Assembly: GCF_019880585.1 (NCBI RefSeq)
Contig: NZ_JAINVV010000008.1
Location: 124,001 to 188,000 of the forward strand
DNA: 64,000 nt
DNA from: Sphingomonas colocasiae
GTDB taxonomy: Bacteria; Pseudomonadota; Alphaproteobacteria; Sphingomonadales; Sphingomonadaceae
Direction of reading: 5' to 3'
How positions within the stretch are numbered: position 1 is the stretch's first letter; each line of letters opens with the position of its first letter. A program made the position numbers and the translations under genes. Below are positions 51,771 through 60,640 of the stretch, in pieces. Under the pieces are notes generated by a model that was not told the origin of the DNA, did not search any database, and saw only the letters and a list, made by a program, of their open reading frames with translations.

Positions 51771-51898
51771 ACCACTGGCCCTTCATCATCGCCGCATATG
51801 GCATGGCCTTTCTCGGTATCGGCGGCGTCATGCTCTGGGCATGGCGATCGATGCGGCGCGCGGAGAGCGCCACCAGCGATCGCGTGCGCTCCGACTAG
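51767..51898 (+). CDS. ccmD: Heme exporter protein CcmD
   Basis: 43 aa, a small protein. MNHWPFIIAAYGMAFLGIGG begins one membrane helix followed by a basic tail (MLWAWRSMRRAE), the classic CcmD pattern, and it overlaps ccmC by four bases. CcmD is needed to release holo-CcmE from the CcmABC complex. It is followed after six bases by the stop of a convergent gene. Confidence 0.9.
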   Translation: MNHWPFIIAAYGMAFLGIGGVMLWAWRSMRRAESATSDRVRSD

Positions 51899-51904
51899 AC
51901 CGGA

Positions 51905-52891
51905 TCAGGCGGCGCGGCTCAGCCTGCCCAGCGCCGCGCCATATTCCGCCGCCAGCCGCGCGACGAGTTCGCCCGTCCCCGGCACCGAATCGATCGCGCC
52001 GATCCCCTGCCCGCAGCCCCAGATGTCGCGCCAGGCCTTTTTGTCGCTGCCGCCGCCCGAGCCGAAATCCATGCGACTGGGATCGGATTCGGGCAGATTG
52101 TCCGGGTCGAGCCCGGCCGCGACGATGGACGGGCGGAGATAGTTGCCGTGCACGCCGGTGAAGAGGTTCGAATAGACGATGTCCGCCGCCATGCCATCGA
52201 CCACCGCCTGCTTATAGGCTTCGGACGCATTGGCCTCCCGCGTCGCGATGAAGGCCGACCCGACATAGCCGAAGTCCGCGCCCATCGCGCGCGCGGCGAG
52301 CACAGCACCGCCCGTCGCGATCGCACCCGACAGCGCGACCGGCCCGTCGAACCATCGGCGGATTTCCTGCACCAGCGCGAAGGGCGATTGCACGCCAGCA
52401 TGGCCGCCCGCGCCCGTCGCCACCGCGATCAGCCCATCTGCCCCCTTCTCGATCGCCTTGCGTGCGAAAGGCTGGTTGATGATGTCGTGCATCACGGCGC
52501 CGCCATAGCCGTGGATCGCGGCATTGATGTCCTCGCGCGCGCCGAGCGAAGTGATGATCAACGGCACCCGATGCTTCACGCACAATTCGACATCCTGCTC
52601 CAGCCGGTCATTCGAACGATGGACGATCTGGTTGACCGCAAAGGGAGCCGACGGGCGATCGGGATTGTCGCGATCCCAGGCGGCAAGCTCCTCGGTGATG
52701 CGGTGCAACCACTCGTCGAGCAACGCGACCGGCCGGGCGTTGAGCGCCGGGAAGGAGCCGACGATCCCCGCCTTGCACTGCGCGATCACGAGATCGGGAT
52801 TGGAGATGATGAAAAGCGGCGCCGCGATCACGGGCACCGAAAGCCGATCCGCCAGCCCATCCAGCACCGTGCCCGTCGCGCGTTCCGTCAT
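51905..52891 (-). CDS. Nitronate monooxygenase/2-nitropropane dioxygenase-like flavoprotein
   Basis: 328 aa from ATG 52891, spaced six bases from GGGAGG; 52897 also possible. A TIM-barrel FMN enzyme: VPVIAAPLFIISNPDLVIAQCKAGIVGSFPA at the start, ATGAGGHAG for the catalytic His region, and SGAIATGGAVLAARAMGADFGYVGSAFIAT for phosphate binding. The family oxidises alkyl nitronates but many members are uncharacterised. Divergent from the TetR gene at 52963; a perfect palindrome separates them. Confidence 0.87.
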   Translation of the reverse strand: MTERATGTVLDGLADRLSVPVIAAPLFIISNPDLVIAQCKAGIVGSFPALNARPVALLDEWLHRITEELAAWDRDNPDRPSAPFAVNQIVHRSNDRLEQDVELCVKHRVPLIITSLGAREDINAAIHGYGGAVMHDIINQPFARKAIEKGADGLIAVATGAGGHAGVQSPFALVQEIRRWFDGPVALSGAIATGGAVLAARAMGADFGYVGSAFIATREANASEAYKQAVVDGMAADIVYSNLFTGVHGNYLRPSIVAAGLDPDNLPESDPSRMDFGSGGGSDKKAWRDIWGCGQGIGAIDSVPGTGELVARLAAEYGAALGRLSRAA

Positions 52892-52909
52892 ATCCATCCT
52901 CCCGAATCT

Positions 52910-52924
52910 GGAAACATTGTTTCC
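52910..52924. promoter_or_regulatory. TetR-type operator palindrome (GGAAACA-T-TGTTTCC)
   Basis: A 15-base perfect dyad in the 71-base divergent gap between the nitronate monooxygenase gene and the TetR gene, 18 bases upstream of the former. Likely binding site for the TetR protein encoded beside it. Confidence 0.72.
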
Positions 52925-52962
52925 ACTTGCATCATCGTTGCCATGATTCCAGGATGACCGCA

Positions 52963-53568
52963 ATGGCCGACTATGATGCGAAACAGGCGCGCGAACAGGT
53001 GCGCGCGGCGACACGCCGGGCGCTGATCGACGCGGCACGCGCGATCCTGAACGAGGACGGGCTTTCCGGGCTGACCGTGCGGCGCGTGGGCGAGCGCGTG
53101 AATGCGTCGGCCAAGCTGATCTACACCTTGTTCGGCGGCAAGGACGGGCTGCTGGAGGCCGTGTATCTCGACGCGTTCGCGGGGTTAGAAGCGATGCTGG
53201 AAGGCGGCGTCGATACGCTCGCCCCCCGCCAGCGCGTCGCCGCGATGGCGGATGCCTATCGCCGCTACGCTCTGGCGCATCCCGACCGCTATGCGGTTAT
53301 GTTCGGCGATGCGGTGGCGGGCTTCACGCCCTCGGAAGACGCGCGCCGCCGCGCCTGGCGCACCTTCGCCGCGCTGCGCCAGGCGATCCGCGACAGCAAC
53401 GATCGGCCCGACGATCAACAGACCGACTTGGCGACGCGCGTGCTGTGGGCGGCGATGCACGGCGCGATCAGCTTGGAACTGCGTGCGCTCAGCGGGTCTC
53501 CGGCACTGGCGGATGCGATCTTCGACGGCGCCGTTTCCGCCGCGACCGCGCGGTATCTTTCCGATTAG
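52963..53568 (+). CDS. TetR-family transcriptional regulator
   Basis: 201 aa from ATG 52963 (AGGAT seven to eight bases upstream); ATG 52954 is also possible. N-terminal HTH AARAILNEDGLSGLTVRRVGERVNASAKLIYTLFGGKDGLL, with the WHG-type C-terminal domain seen in some TetR proteins (YAVMFGDAVAGFTP, RRRAWRTFAALRQ). Divergent from the nitronate monooxygenase gene; the palindrome at 52910-52924 is the presumed operator. It ends 26 bases from the convergent TonB receptor stop. Confidence 0.9.
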   Translation: MADYDAKQAREQVRAATRRALIDAARAILNEDGLSGLTVRRVGERVNASAKLIYTLFGGKDGLLEAVYLDAFAGLEAMLEGGVDTLAPRQRVAAMADAYRRYALAHPDRYAVMFGDAVAGFTPSEDARRRAWRTFAALRQAIRDSNDRPDDQQTDLATRVLWAAMHGAISLELRALSGSPALADAIFDGAVSAATARYLSD

Positions 53569-53593
53569 CGCGGCCCGCGGCGGAATCGCCGGT

Positions 53594-56425
53594 TCAGAGC
53601 TTGAAGCGTACGCCCAGCGTGAAACGACGGCCGATCGGATCGTACAGCGTATAGTTCGACACGATCGGGCTGACCGGGCCGACAAAGCTGGGGATGATCG
53701 GCGGCGCCTTGTCGAGCAGATTTTCGATATTGCCGAAGATCTGGATGTTCAGCCCGTCGCGCTTGACGAGTTGATGCTGGAACGAGGCGTCGAGGTAAAA
53801 GCGGTCCGGAAACTTGTCGATGCCCAGACCGATCGGCTGGCTGCTGCCCGGCGTGCCGTTATACTGGACGCTGCCGACATATTGGCCGGAGAGCTGAAGA
53901 TCCCAGCCGCCATTGGAATAGGTGACGGCGCCTGTCGCGTTCCAGTGCGGGAAGATGACGCCGGCCGACTGGATGACCTGCCCCATCAGCCGCGATTCAT
54001 AGCTGTCCGTATAGCTGGCGCTGCCGCGGAACGAGAGCTTGCCGCCCATGTTCGCGCCGATCCGTTCGAGCGGCAGCGAATAATAGAGTTCGATATCGAC
54101 GCCGTTGGTCTTCAGCGTCTGCGCGTTGAAGCGGCCGTTGATCACCTGCGCCAGCTTGCCGGCGCCGTCGCGCACCAGACGCGAGCAAAGATCGGCCTGG
54201 CCGGAGCCGCAGCCATTGATGATCTGCTGCGCGGTCAGCGTGGTGATCGCCCCGTCGATCTTGATGTCGTAATAATCGACCGAGATCCGCAGATCGCCCG
54301 CCCATGACGGCTGGTAACCCAGGCCGACGGTGAGCGTCCTGGCGATTTCGGGCTTCAGCAGCGGATTGGGATTGGTGGGTACGGCGACGGTCACCGCGTC
54401 CCCGTTCAGATCGATGACCGGGAAATAGCTGGCGGCGCCGGTCGCGGCGAGTTCGCTGAAATTGGGCGCACGGATGTCGCGCGACAATGTCGCCCGCAAC
54501 CGGAGATCGCCGGTGATCTCGTTGGTGACGCCTACCTTCCAGGTGGCGACGGTGCCCGTGGTGTTATAGTCGGTCACGCGGATCGCGCCGTTGAGATCGA
54601 GGCGCCTGAAGAAGGGCACGTCGCGCAGCAGCGGCACGACGGTTTCGGCGAAGGCCTCCTTGACCCTGATCGTGCCCGGCCCGGCCGACGGCCCGTTGAA
54701 GATGCCGTGGCCGAAGGCCGCGGTAAGCGGCGCGACGGTGAACGAGACAGTCTCGTCGCGATATTCGCCGCCAACCGCGATCGAGACGGGGCCGGCCCAG
54801 AGCGAGAAGGGCTCGCCCTGGATGCTGGCGGCGACACTGGTCTGGCGCACGCGCTGGCGATGCGTGAAATCGTCGGTGACATAGTCGATCGCCTGTTGCG
54901 AGGGCGATCCCGATCCGAACAGGTTGATCGGCACGCAGCCATTGCCGGGGGCGGTGAGCGTGGAGCGGCAAACGATGCGGCCGCTTGCCGGATCGAGCAC
55001 CGCATCGGTCGCCAGCGCGAGATTGCGGGTGATCGTGTCGTTCACATAATTCTGGCGCTGGTCGTATTTGCCGTAGCTGGCGCTGACATCCCATTTCCAG
55101 CTACCGCCGAACTTGCCGGTGAGGCCCGCCGAGACCTGACGGTGCCTGGCGAGCGCGCTGTTGCCGTAAAAGCCGAAATCGGAATTGAGCCGGCTCATCG
55201 CGAAGCTGGTCTGGCCGGCCGCCGCCAGCGCGTTGCGCAGCGATTCGGGCAGATAGGCATTGTCGCGCTGGATGATGATGTTGCCGAAATTGAACGACGG
55301 GATCGTCGCACGGTCGTCGCCATAGAGCCGGGCATAGCCGCCCTCGACCCAAGCGGTGACATCGTCGCTCAGATCATAGGATGCGCGCCCGAACAGCGTA
55401 ATCCGCTCGGTCGGCACGAGCAGCTTCAGGGTCGCGCCGACATTGGGGCCATCGCCGCCGAAGGTGCCCGCGGCACCGACGCTGGCGATGCCGGGATCGA
55501 ACGCCGCCGGAAGGCCGCCGGGCAGGAACTGGGTGCCCTTCAGCGCACCGTTGACGATCAGGCCGCCATAGGTGGCGTTCGCCATGCGCGCATCCCGCCC
55601 CATCAGCACGGCGGGCTGACCGTTGCCCGGCACATAGGCGGGATTGGCGATGAGCCCCCAATTGGGCTTGGCCCATTTGCGCGAACTGACCTGCCCGATA
55701 CCGCTATTGTCGTAATATTCGCCCGACAGCATCAGGTGACCGCGATCATCGGCGAAGCGCGTGCCGTAGCTGAGCGTGCCCTTGATTTCGCGCGCATCGG
55801 CGTAGCGGAAGGTCTGCCCGCCCTGGATCGAGCCTTCGATCCCTTCCAGATCCTTGCGGAGCAGGATGTTGACCACGCCGGCGACCGCGTCCGACCCATA
55901 AGCGGCGGACGCGCCGCCCGTGACGATCTCCACCCGGTCGATGATGCCGGAGGGGATAACGTTCACGTCGAAGGATTCGTCGTTCCCGGTCGGCGTCGGC
56001 CGGCGGCCGTCGACCAGGGTGAGTGTCCGGCTGGGCCCGGGATAGCCGCTAAGGCCGCGCAGGTTGAAATAATTGCCGCCGACATTGCCGCCGGTATGCG
56101 TGGCATAGGAACTGCGGCCCGAACGGAACTGGGGAAGCTTCAGCGCGATATCGCCGATCGTCGCGACGCCGGCCATGCCGAGTTCCTCGGCGGTGACCAC
56201 CGATGTCGGCGTGGGCGCCACGAAACCGCTGCGTTCGATGCGCGATCCGGTGACCGTGATCTCCGGCGCCTGCGCATCGTCTTCCGGAACAGCCGCCTGA
56301 TCCTGCGGCGACGGCGCATCCTGCGCGGCGGCCGGCATGGCGAATGCGGCGAGAATGATCGCGCCCGTCGCGCACAATGACGTCGTTGCCCGGCAATGCG
56401 CCGCCAACCCGGTGATCGATCGCAT
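53594..56425 (-). CDS. TonB-dependent outer-membrane receptor (large)
   Basis: 943 aa. Signal peptide to PAAAQDAPSP; a TonB box near residues 53-62 (APEITVTGSRI); a plug with TLVDGRRPTPTG, SIDRVEIVTGGASAAYGSDAVAGVVNILL-type contacts, and a large barrel ending TLGVRFKL. This VTGSRI type is frequently linked to peptide, polyphenol or oligomer uptake. The FAD amino-acid-oxidase-type gene upstream on the same strand and the inverted repeat at 56527-56552 mark its regulatory context. Clearly distinct from the two other receptors in the window. Confidence 0.93.
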   Translation of the reverse strand: MRSITGLAAHCRATTSLCATGAIILAAFAMPAAAQDAPSPQDQAAVPEDDAQAPEITVTGSRIERSGFVAPTPTSVVTAEELGMAGVATIGDIALKLPQFRSGRSSYATHTGGNVGGNYFNLRGLSGYPGPSRTLTLVDGRRPTPTGNDESFDVNVIPSGIIDRVEIVTGGASAAYGSDAVAGVVNILLRKDLEGIEGSIQGGQTFRYADAREIKGTLSYGTRFADDRGHLMLSGEYYDNSGIGQVSSRKWAKPNWGLIANPAYVPGNGQPAVLMGRDARMANATYGGLIVNGALKGTQFLPGGLPAAFDPGIASVGAAGTFGGDGPNVGATLKLLVPTERITLFGRASYDLSDDVTAWVEGGYARLYGDDRATIPSFNFGNIIIQRDNAYLPESLRNALAAAGQTSFAMSRLNSDFGFYGNSALARHRQVSAGLTGKFGGSWKWDVSASYGKYDQRQNYVNDTITRNLALATDAVLDPASGRIVCRSTLTAPGNGCVPINLFGSGSPSQQAIDYVTDDFTHRQRVRQTSVAASIQGEPFSLWAGPVSIAVGGEYRDETVSFTVAPLTAAFGHGIFNGPSAGPGTIRVKEAFAETVVPLLRDVPFFRRLDLNGAIRVTDYNTTGTVATWKVGVTNEITGDLRLRATLSRDIRAPNFSELAATGAASYFPVIDLNGDAVTVAVPTNPNPLLKPEIARTLTVGLGYQPSWAGDLRISVDYYDIKIDGAITTLTAQQIINGCGSGQADLCSRLVRDGAGKLAQVINGRFNAQTLKTNGVDIELYYSLPLERIGANMGGKLSFRGSASYTDSYESRLMGQVIQSAGVIFPHWNATGAVTYSNGGWDLQLSGQYVGSVQYNGTPGSSQPIGLGIDKFPDRFYLDASFQHQLVKRDGLNIQIFGNIENLLDKAPPIIPSFVGPVSPIVSNYTLYDPIGRRFTLGVRFKL

Positions 56426-56526
56426 GACTTCCCCCCTTTTTCTGGACTGTGGACGACAGGCCGGCAGCCCCGATTCCCGTCTTCATCCTGATAGCAGCGA
56501 GAATTCACTATGCGAATTATTTTTTT

Positions 56527-56552
56527 CGTTATCGCATATTTTATCGATAACG
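56527..56552. promoter_or_regulatory. Inverted repeat in the TonB receptor promoter region
   Basis: CGTTATCG and CGATAACG are perfect 8-bp arms around a 10-base AT-rich loop, preceded by a run of seven T on the plus strand. The gap 56426-56606 is otherwise AT-rich without a gene. It could be an operator for the receptor gene or, read on the minus strand after the FAD gene, part of a terminator region. Confidence 0.45.
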
Positions 56553-56606
56553 CATAATCTTCGACCTGATGCCGGCGCTCGGCGGATCTGGATTTGTTGT
56601 TCTGAA

Positions 56607-57788
56607 TCAGCCCCTTGAATCGGAAGATCGCCGTGGCGGGAAATCGGCGATCAACGGAAGCGCATGATCGGCATCGGCGTTTCCGGCCCGACCATCGATC
56701 AGCATCGCACCCAGCCTGGCCAGCGCCGGCGCGATCTGGATGCCATAACCGCCCTGGCCCGCGAACCAGAAGAAGCCGGGCAAGGCATCGTCATGGCCGA
56801 CAACCGGCGAGCGATCGGGCGCGAAGGTGCGCAGCCCGGCCCAGCGATGCCGGACATGACGTACATCGATGTCGCAATGCTGCTGCAGGCGATCGATCGC
56901 GACGGCGACATCCCATTCCTCCGCCTGGACGTCGCAGGGTTCGACCGGGGTTTCGTCGGCCGGCGACACCATGAGCAGTCCGGCATCGGGCTTGAAATAC
57001 AGATCTTCCTTGGCCGTCATCACCATCGGCAGCGTATCGAGGTCGAGCCCGGCGGGCGGGTCGATCAGTACGGCGGTCCGCCGCATCGGGACCAGTCCGG
57101 CCGGTGCGGCGCCGAACAGGCGGGCGATCCGGTCGGCCCATGCCCCCGCCGCGTTGACGACGATGTCCGCCTCCACAATGCCCGCCGACGTTCGCACCGA
57201 CCAGGATGCCCCGGCCCACGCCGCCGCCTCCACCCGCGCACCGAGCGACAGCGCCGCGCCGCGCGCGCGGGCGGCGCGCGCATAGCATTGGTGCAGAAGA
57301 TCGACCTCGATCTCCGCGCTGTCGCGATCGAGCCCGCCGGCAACCACCGCCGACGGACGAAGCATCGGAACCCGCGCCAGCACCTGTTCGACGGAGAGGA
57401 GATCGAGCGCCGCATATTCCTCGCGTGCGAGCGCATCCGCCTGCGCCTCGTTCGCGATATAGAGCGTCTCGCGCGGGCGCAGGATCGGGGTCTCGCAGAA
57501 GCCGGCAGGCGGCACGCACAGAAAGCCCCGGCTCGCACGGGTGAGCGCGCGGATCGCGGCATTGCCGTAATTGGCGACATACATGGCGGCAGATCGCCCG
57601 GTGGCGTGATAGCCCAGCACCGCTTCCGCCTCGACGACGGTGACCCGATGCGAACAGGCAAGCTCATAGGCGAGCGAGACGCCGGCAATGCCGCCGCCGA
57701 TGACGAGAATGCGCTTGCGATCGCCTGGCGCCATCGGGATCGCGGGATCGAAATTCGAATCAGAAACTTCCACTGCATCACCAATCAT
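56607..57788 (-). CDS. FAD-dependent amino-acid-oxidase-type oxidoreductase (DAO family)
   Basis: 393 aa from ATG 57788 (an upstream GTG at 57803 is open). FAD-binding LVIGGGIAGVSLAYELA at residues 32-48 (glycine motif), VEAEAVLGYHATGRSAAMYVANYG, and C-terminal FFWFAGQGGYGIQIAPAL, the usual DAO/glycine-oxidase pattern. Family members oxidise D-amino acids, sarcosine or opine-type amines. It lies upstream of the TonB receptor on the same strand with a 181-base gap and may form a functional unit with it. Confidence 0.87.
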   Translation of the reverse strand: MIGDAVEVSDSNFDPAIPMAPGDRKRILVIGGGIAGVSLAYELACSHRVTVVEAEAVLGYHATGRSAAMYVANYGNAAIRALTRASRGFLCVPPAGFCETPILRPRETLYIANEAQADALAREEYAALDLLSVEQVLARVPMLRPSAVVAGGLDRDSAEIEVDLLHQCYARAARARGAALSLGARVEAAAWAGASWSVRTSAGIVEADIVVNAAGAWADRIARLFGAAPAGLVPMRRTAVLIDPPAGLDLDTLPMVMTAKEDLYFKPDAGLLMVSPADETPVEPCDVQAEEWDVAVAIDRLQQHCDIDVRHVRHRWAGLRTFAPDRSPVVGHDDALPGFFWFAGQGGYGIQIAPALARLGAMLIDGRAGNADADHALPLIADFPPRRSSDSRG

Positions 57789-58018
57789 CTCGTCGGCACG
57801 CACAGTTCGGTGCGCCCGAATGCCTCGGACATAGGAGTCCTAGCGAATAATATTCGATTTCGAAATAGACGATCGAAGCGCGGTGGTGAAATGGGGCCCG
57901 ATCGCGCATAGCCGCGAGGCGCGCGATGGCCCCGGTGCGAAATATGGTGAAAGCGGCGATATCGGGCGGGATCGACCTGACCGGTCGAAACGAGTCTCGT
58001 TGGAGAGCCTCACCCGTT

Positions 58019-58038
58019 GAGGCATTTGCGAATGCCTC
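58019..58038. terminator. Hairpin downstream of tRNA-Tyr
   Basis: GAGGCATT-CGCA-AATGCCTC, an 8-bp stem starting 10 bases after the tRNA 3' end on the minus strand. No T-run follows, so whether it terminates or guides processing is open. Nearby, AACGAGTCTCGTT (57989-58001) is a perfect dyad. The rest of 57789-58018 contains nothing recognisable. Confidence 0.45.
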
Positions 58039-58047
58039 GATCGGGGA

Positions 58048-58133
58048 TGGTGGACAGGGCTGGATTCGAACCAGCGTACGCTCACGCGGGCAGATTTACA
58101 GTCTGCTGCCTTTAACCACTCGGCCACCTGTCC
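58048..58133 (-). tRNA. tRNA-Tyr (GTA)
   Basis: Read on the minus strand: acceptor GGACAGG pairs CCTGTCC, D-arm GCCGAGTGG, anticodon loop CTGTAAA with anticodon GTA (58099-58097), a long class II variable arm (CGCGTGAGCGTACGC), T-arm TGGTTCGAATCCAG, discriminator A and an encoded CCA (58050-58048). Class II structure with GTA is diagnostic of bacterial tRNA-Tyr. A perfect CCTGACGTCAGG dyad lies seven bases upstream of its 5' end (58140-58151). Confidence 0.97.
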
Positions 58134-58236
58134 AGGGTGCCTGACGTCAGGAAGGCGGCTCAATGACGAAAGGGGGCTTGCCTGTCAACCGTGCCGCGGC
58201 CTACCGGTCGCACATTCACGAGGGAGATCCCGTTTC

Positions 58237-59868
58237 ATGCGTCATGTTCTTGCCGCGCTGCTGCTTGCATCCGTCGCCGTCGTCCCGGCGAACGCCCAGA
58301 AATCCGCGTCCGACAAGGGCGCATCCGCCGAAACCGGCCGGATCATCGATGAAGGGCTGAATCACAGCGAAGTGATGCAGACCGCGCAATATCTGACCGA
58401 CCGGATCGGCGGCCGGATGACCAATTCGCCCGCGATGCGCGAAGCCGAGAAATGGACGCAGGAACAGTTCCGCCGCTACGGCCTGTCGAACGTGCGCGCC
58501 GATCCGTTCGAATTCGGGCGCGGATGGTCGATCGTGTCGTCGAGCGTGCGGATGACGAGCCCGCGCCCCATCGCCCTCACCGCGATCCCCGTCGCCTGGA
58601 CGCCCGGCACCAACGGCGCGGTCAGCGCGGAGGTGATCGTCGCACCGCTGCGCAAGGCGCGCGACTTCGACACATGGCGCGGCAAGCTGGCGGGCAAGAT
58701 CGTGCTGATCACCCTGCCCGACAACGGCTCCGAACCCGAAACCGCGCCGTTCCGGCGGCTTTCGTCGGAGGATCTCGGCAAGCTCGACAAGTTCGAGCAG
58801 CCCAAATACACCCCCGATTCGGTCGAGAGCGACCTGAAGCAGGCGCGTTTCGCGCGTGAGATGGACGCATTCCTGAAGCAGGAAGGCGCGCTCGCCTGGG
58901 TCCGCATGGCCTATCGCGACGGCAAGCTCGTCCATGGCACGGGCAGCGTCGCGTTCCGCACCGGCCAGACCCCGGCGGTGCCCGGCATCGAACTGGCCGC
59001 CGAGGATTATCGCCGCCTCGCCCGCCTCGCGAAGGCAGGGCCGGCGCCGGTGATCTCGATCGACAGCCAGGTGAAATGGCATGACGAGGATCTGAACGCC
59101 TACAACATCCTGGCCGATATCCCCGGCAGCGATCCCGCCGCCGGTTATGTGATGGCGGGCGCGCATCTCGACAGCTGGGTCGCCGGCGACGGCGCGACCG
59201 ACAATGCGGCGGGCAGCGCCGTGATCATGGAGGCGGCGCGCATCCTGGCCAAGCTGGGCGTGCGGCCGAAGCGCACCATCCGATTCGCGCTGTGGAGCGG
59301 CGAGGAACAGGGGCTGCGCGGATCGCTCGCCTATGTCGGCAAATATCTTGCCAATTTCCCGCCCATCGAACAGGGCGGCATCAACACCCGCGAGGAAGCG
59401 ATCCTGCTGCGCCAGGCCTGGCCGATCACGCCCAAAGCCGGACACAAGGATCTTGGCGCCTATTTCAATATGGACAACGGCTCCGGCCGGTTCCGCGGCA
59501 TCTATGCCGAGAACAACCCGGCGGTGGTGCCGATCTTCAAGGACTGGCTGGCGCCCTTCGCCAGCATGGGCGCGAACACGGTGGCGATCGGCAAGACGGG
59601 CGCGACCGATCACGTCTATATGCAATATGTCGGCCTGCCCGGTTTCCAGTTCATCCAGGATCCGCTGGACTATGGTTCGCGCACCCATCATTCGAACGCC
59701 GACACCTTCGACCATCTGAAGCCGGAGGATCTGCGGCAGAACGCGGTGATCCTGGCGAGCATGCTGCTCAACGCCGCAAACCGCGCCGAAGGGCTGCCGC
59801 GGCCGCCCTTCCCGACCAAACCCACGCCGACCGATCCGTTCGGCTATCGCGACGACAGGGACGATTGA
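58237..59868 (+). CDS. M28-family zinc peptidase (exported)
   Basis: 543 aa. Signal peptide (MRHVLAALLLASVAVVPANAQ). The C-terminal M28 domain carries two-zinc motifs in order: GAHLDSW (His), GATDNAAGSA (Asp), SGEEQGLRGS (Glu pair), NMDNGSG (Asp) and THHSNADTFDHL (His). A PA-like insert domain is probably between residues 90 and 260. Periplasmic aminopeptidase or carboxypeptidase. It overlaps the downstream methyltransferase gene (TGATG), so the two are co-translated. Confidence 0.92.
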   Translation: MRHVLAALLLASVAVVPANAQKSASDKGASAETGRIIDEGLNHSEVMQTAQYLTDRIGGRMTNSPAMREAEKWTQEQFRRYGLSNVRADPFEFGRGWSIVSSSVRMTSPRPIALTAIPVAWTPGTNGAVSAEVIVAPLRKARDFDTWRGKLAGKIVLITLPDNGSEPETAPFRRLSSEDLGKLDKFEQPKYTPDSVESDLKQARFAREMDAFLKQEGALAWVRMAYRDGKLVHGTGSVAFRTGQTPAVPGIELAAEDYRRLARLAKAGPAPVISIDSQVKWHDEDLNAYNILADIPGSDPAAGYVMAGAHLDSWVAGDGATDNAAGSAVIMEAARILAKLGVRPKRTIRFALWSGEEQGLRGSLAYVGKYLANFPPIEQGGINTREEAILLRQAWPITPKAGHKDLGAYFNMDNGSGRFRGIYAENNPAVVPIFKDWLAPFASMGANTVAIGKTGATDHVYMQYVGLPGFQFIQDPLDYGSRTHHSNADTFDHLKPEDLRQNAVILASMLLNAANRAEGLPRPPFPTKPTPTDPFGYRDDRDD

Positions 59869-60611
59869 TGAGCCGCCGTGGTCACCGCCCATCCCAGCCC
59901 GCGCATGGCCGTCCGCGCCTGTGGGGCCGTCACGCCGTGCTTGCCGCACTGGCCAATCCCGAGCGCACCGTGCGCAAGCTGTGGGGCACGCGCGATGCGC
60001 TGACCCGGCTGGACCTGCCCCCGGTGATCCCGGTCACCTATTGCGACGTCGCCGATCTCGGCCGGCTCGTGCCGTCGGACGCACCGCACCAGGGGCTGGT
60101 CGCCGAAGTCGATCCGCTGGAGGATATCTGGCTGGGCGACCTGCTGGAGCAGCATGAGGAAGGCACCCAGCCGCTGGTGGTTCTCGATCAGGTGACCGAT
60201 CCGCACAATGTGGGCGCGATCCTGCGTTCCGCGGCGGCGTTCGGCGCGATCGGCATCGTCACCCAGGATCGCCACAGCCCGCCCGAATCGGGCACGGTCG
60301 CGCGCGCCGCATCGGGCGCGCTCGAACTCGTGCCCTGGGTGCGCGTCGTCAATCTGGCGCGCGCGCTCGACGAGATCGCGGAGGCCGGATTCTGGCGGAT
60401 CGGCCTGACGGGCGAAGCGAGCGACTCGCTGGCCGACGCGATGGGCACCGCGCGCATCGCGCTGGTGCTGGGCGCCGAAGGCGAAGGGCTGCGTTTCAAC
60501 ACCCAGGCGCATTGCGACATGCTTGCGCGGTTGCCGATCAGCCCTAAGGTGGAGAGCCTCAACGTCTCGAACGCGGCGGCAATCTCGCTCTACGCGGTCG
60601 CGACGCGCTGA
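59868..60611 (+). CDS. rlmB: 23S rRNA (guanosine-2'-O-)-methyltransferase RlmB (TrmH/SpoU family)
   Basis: 247 aa from ATG 59868, overlapping the M28 stop. SPOUT-knot motifs: LDQVTDPHNVGAILRSAAAF, LVLGAEGEGLR and LPISPKVESLNVSNAAAISLYA with the catalytic Arg/Asn set. An N-terminal substrate-binding domain (LWGRHAVLAALANPERTV) is present. The family methylates a 2'-hydroxyl of rRNA or tRNA; RlmB is the best match by architecture, with other TrmH-group enzymes possible. Confidence 0.85.
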   Translation: MSRRGHRPSQPAHGRPRLWGRHAVLAALANPERTVRKLWGTRDALTRLDLPPVIPVTYCDVADLGRLVPSDAPHQGLVAEVDPLEDIWLGDLLEQHEEGTQPLVVLDQVTDPHNVGAILRSAAAFGAIGIVTQDRHSPPESGTVARAASGALELVPWVRVVNLARALDEIAEAGFWRIGLTGEASDSLADAMGTARIALVLGAEGEGLRFNTQAHCDMLARLPISPKVESLNVSNAAAISLYAVATR

Positions 60612-60640
60612 ACATGAACGCACCGAACAAGGGGGATCCT

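Noticed and set aside
56664-57911. A 415-codon plus-strand frame opposite the FAD oxidoreductase.
   Set aside because: Antisense shadow with Arg/Asp/His-rich translation; the minus strand has a complete FAD-binding fold.
57989-58001. AACGAGTCTCGTT dyad as an operator.
   Set aside because: It lies downstream of the tRNA and about 200 bases upstream of the FAD gene start; a single short dyad in GC-rich DNA is weak evidence, so it was only mentioned with the nearby hairpin.
58048-58236. Integration (att) site of a mobile element at tRNA-Tyr.
   Set aside because: No integrase, no direct repeat of the tRNA 3' end and no change in gene character was found on either side.
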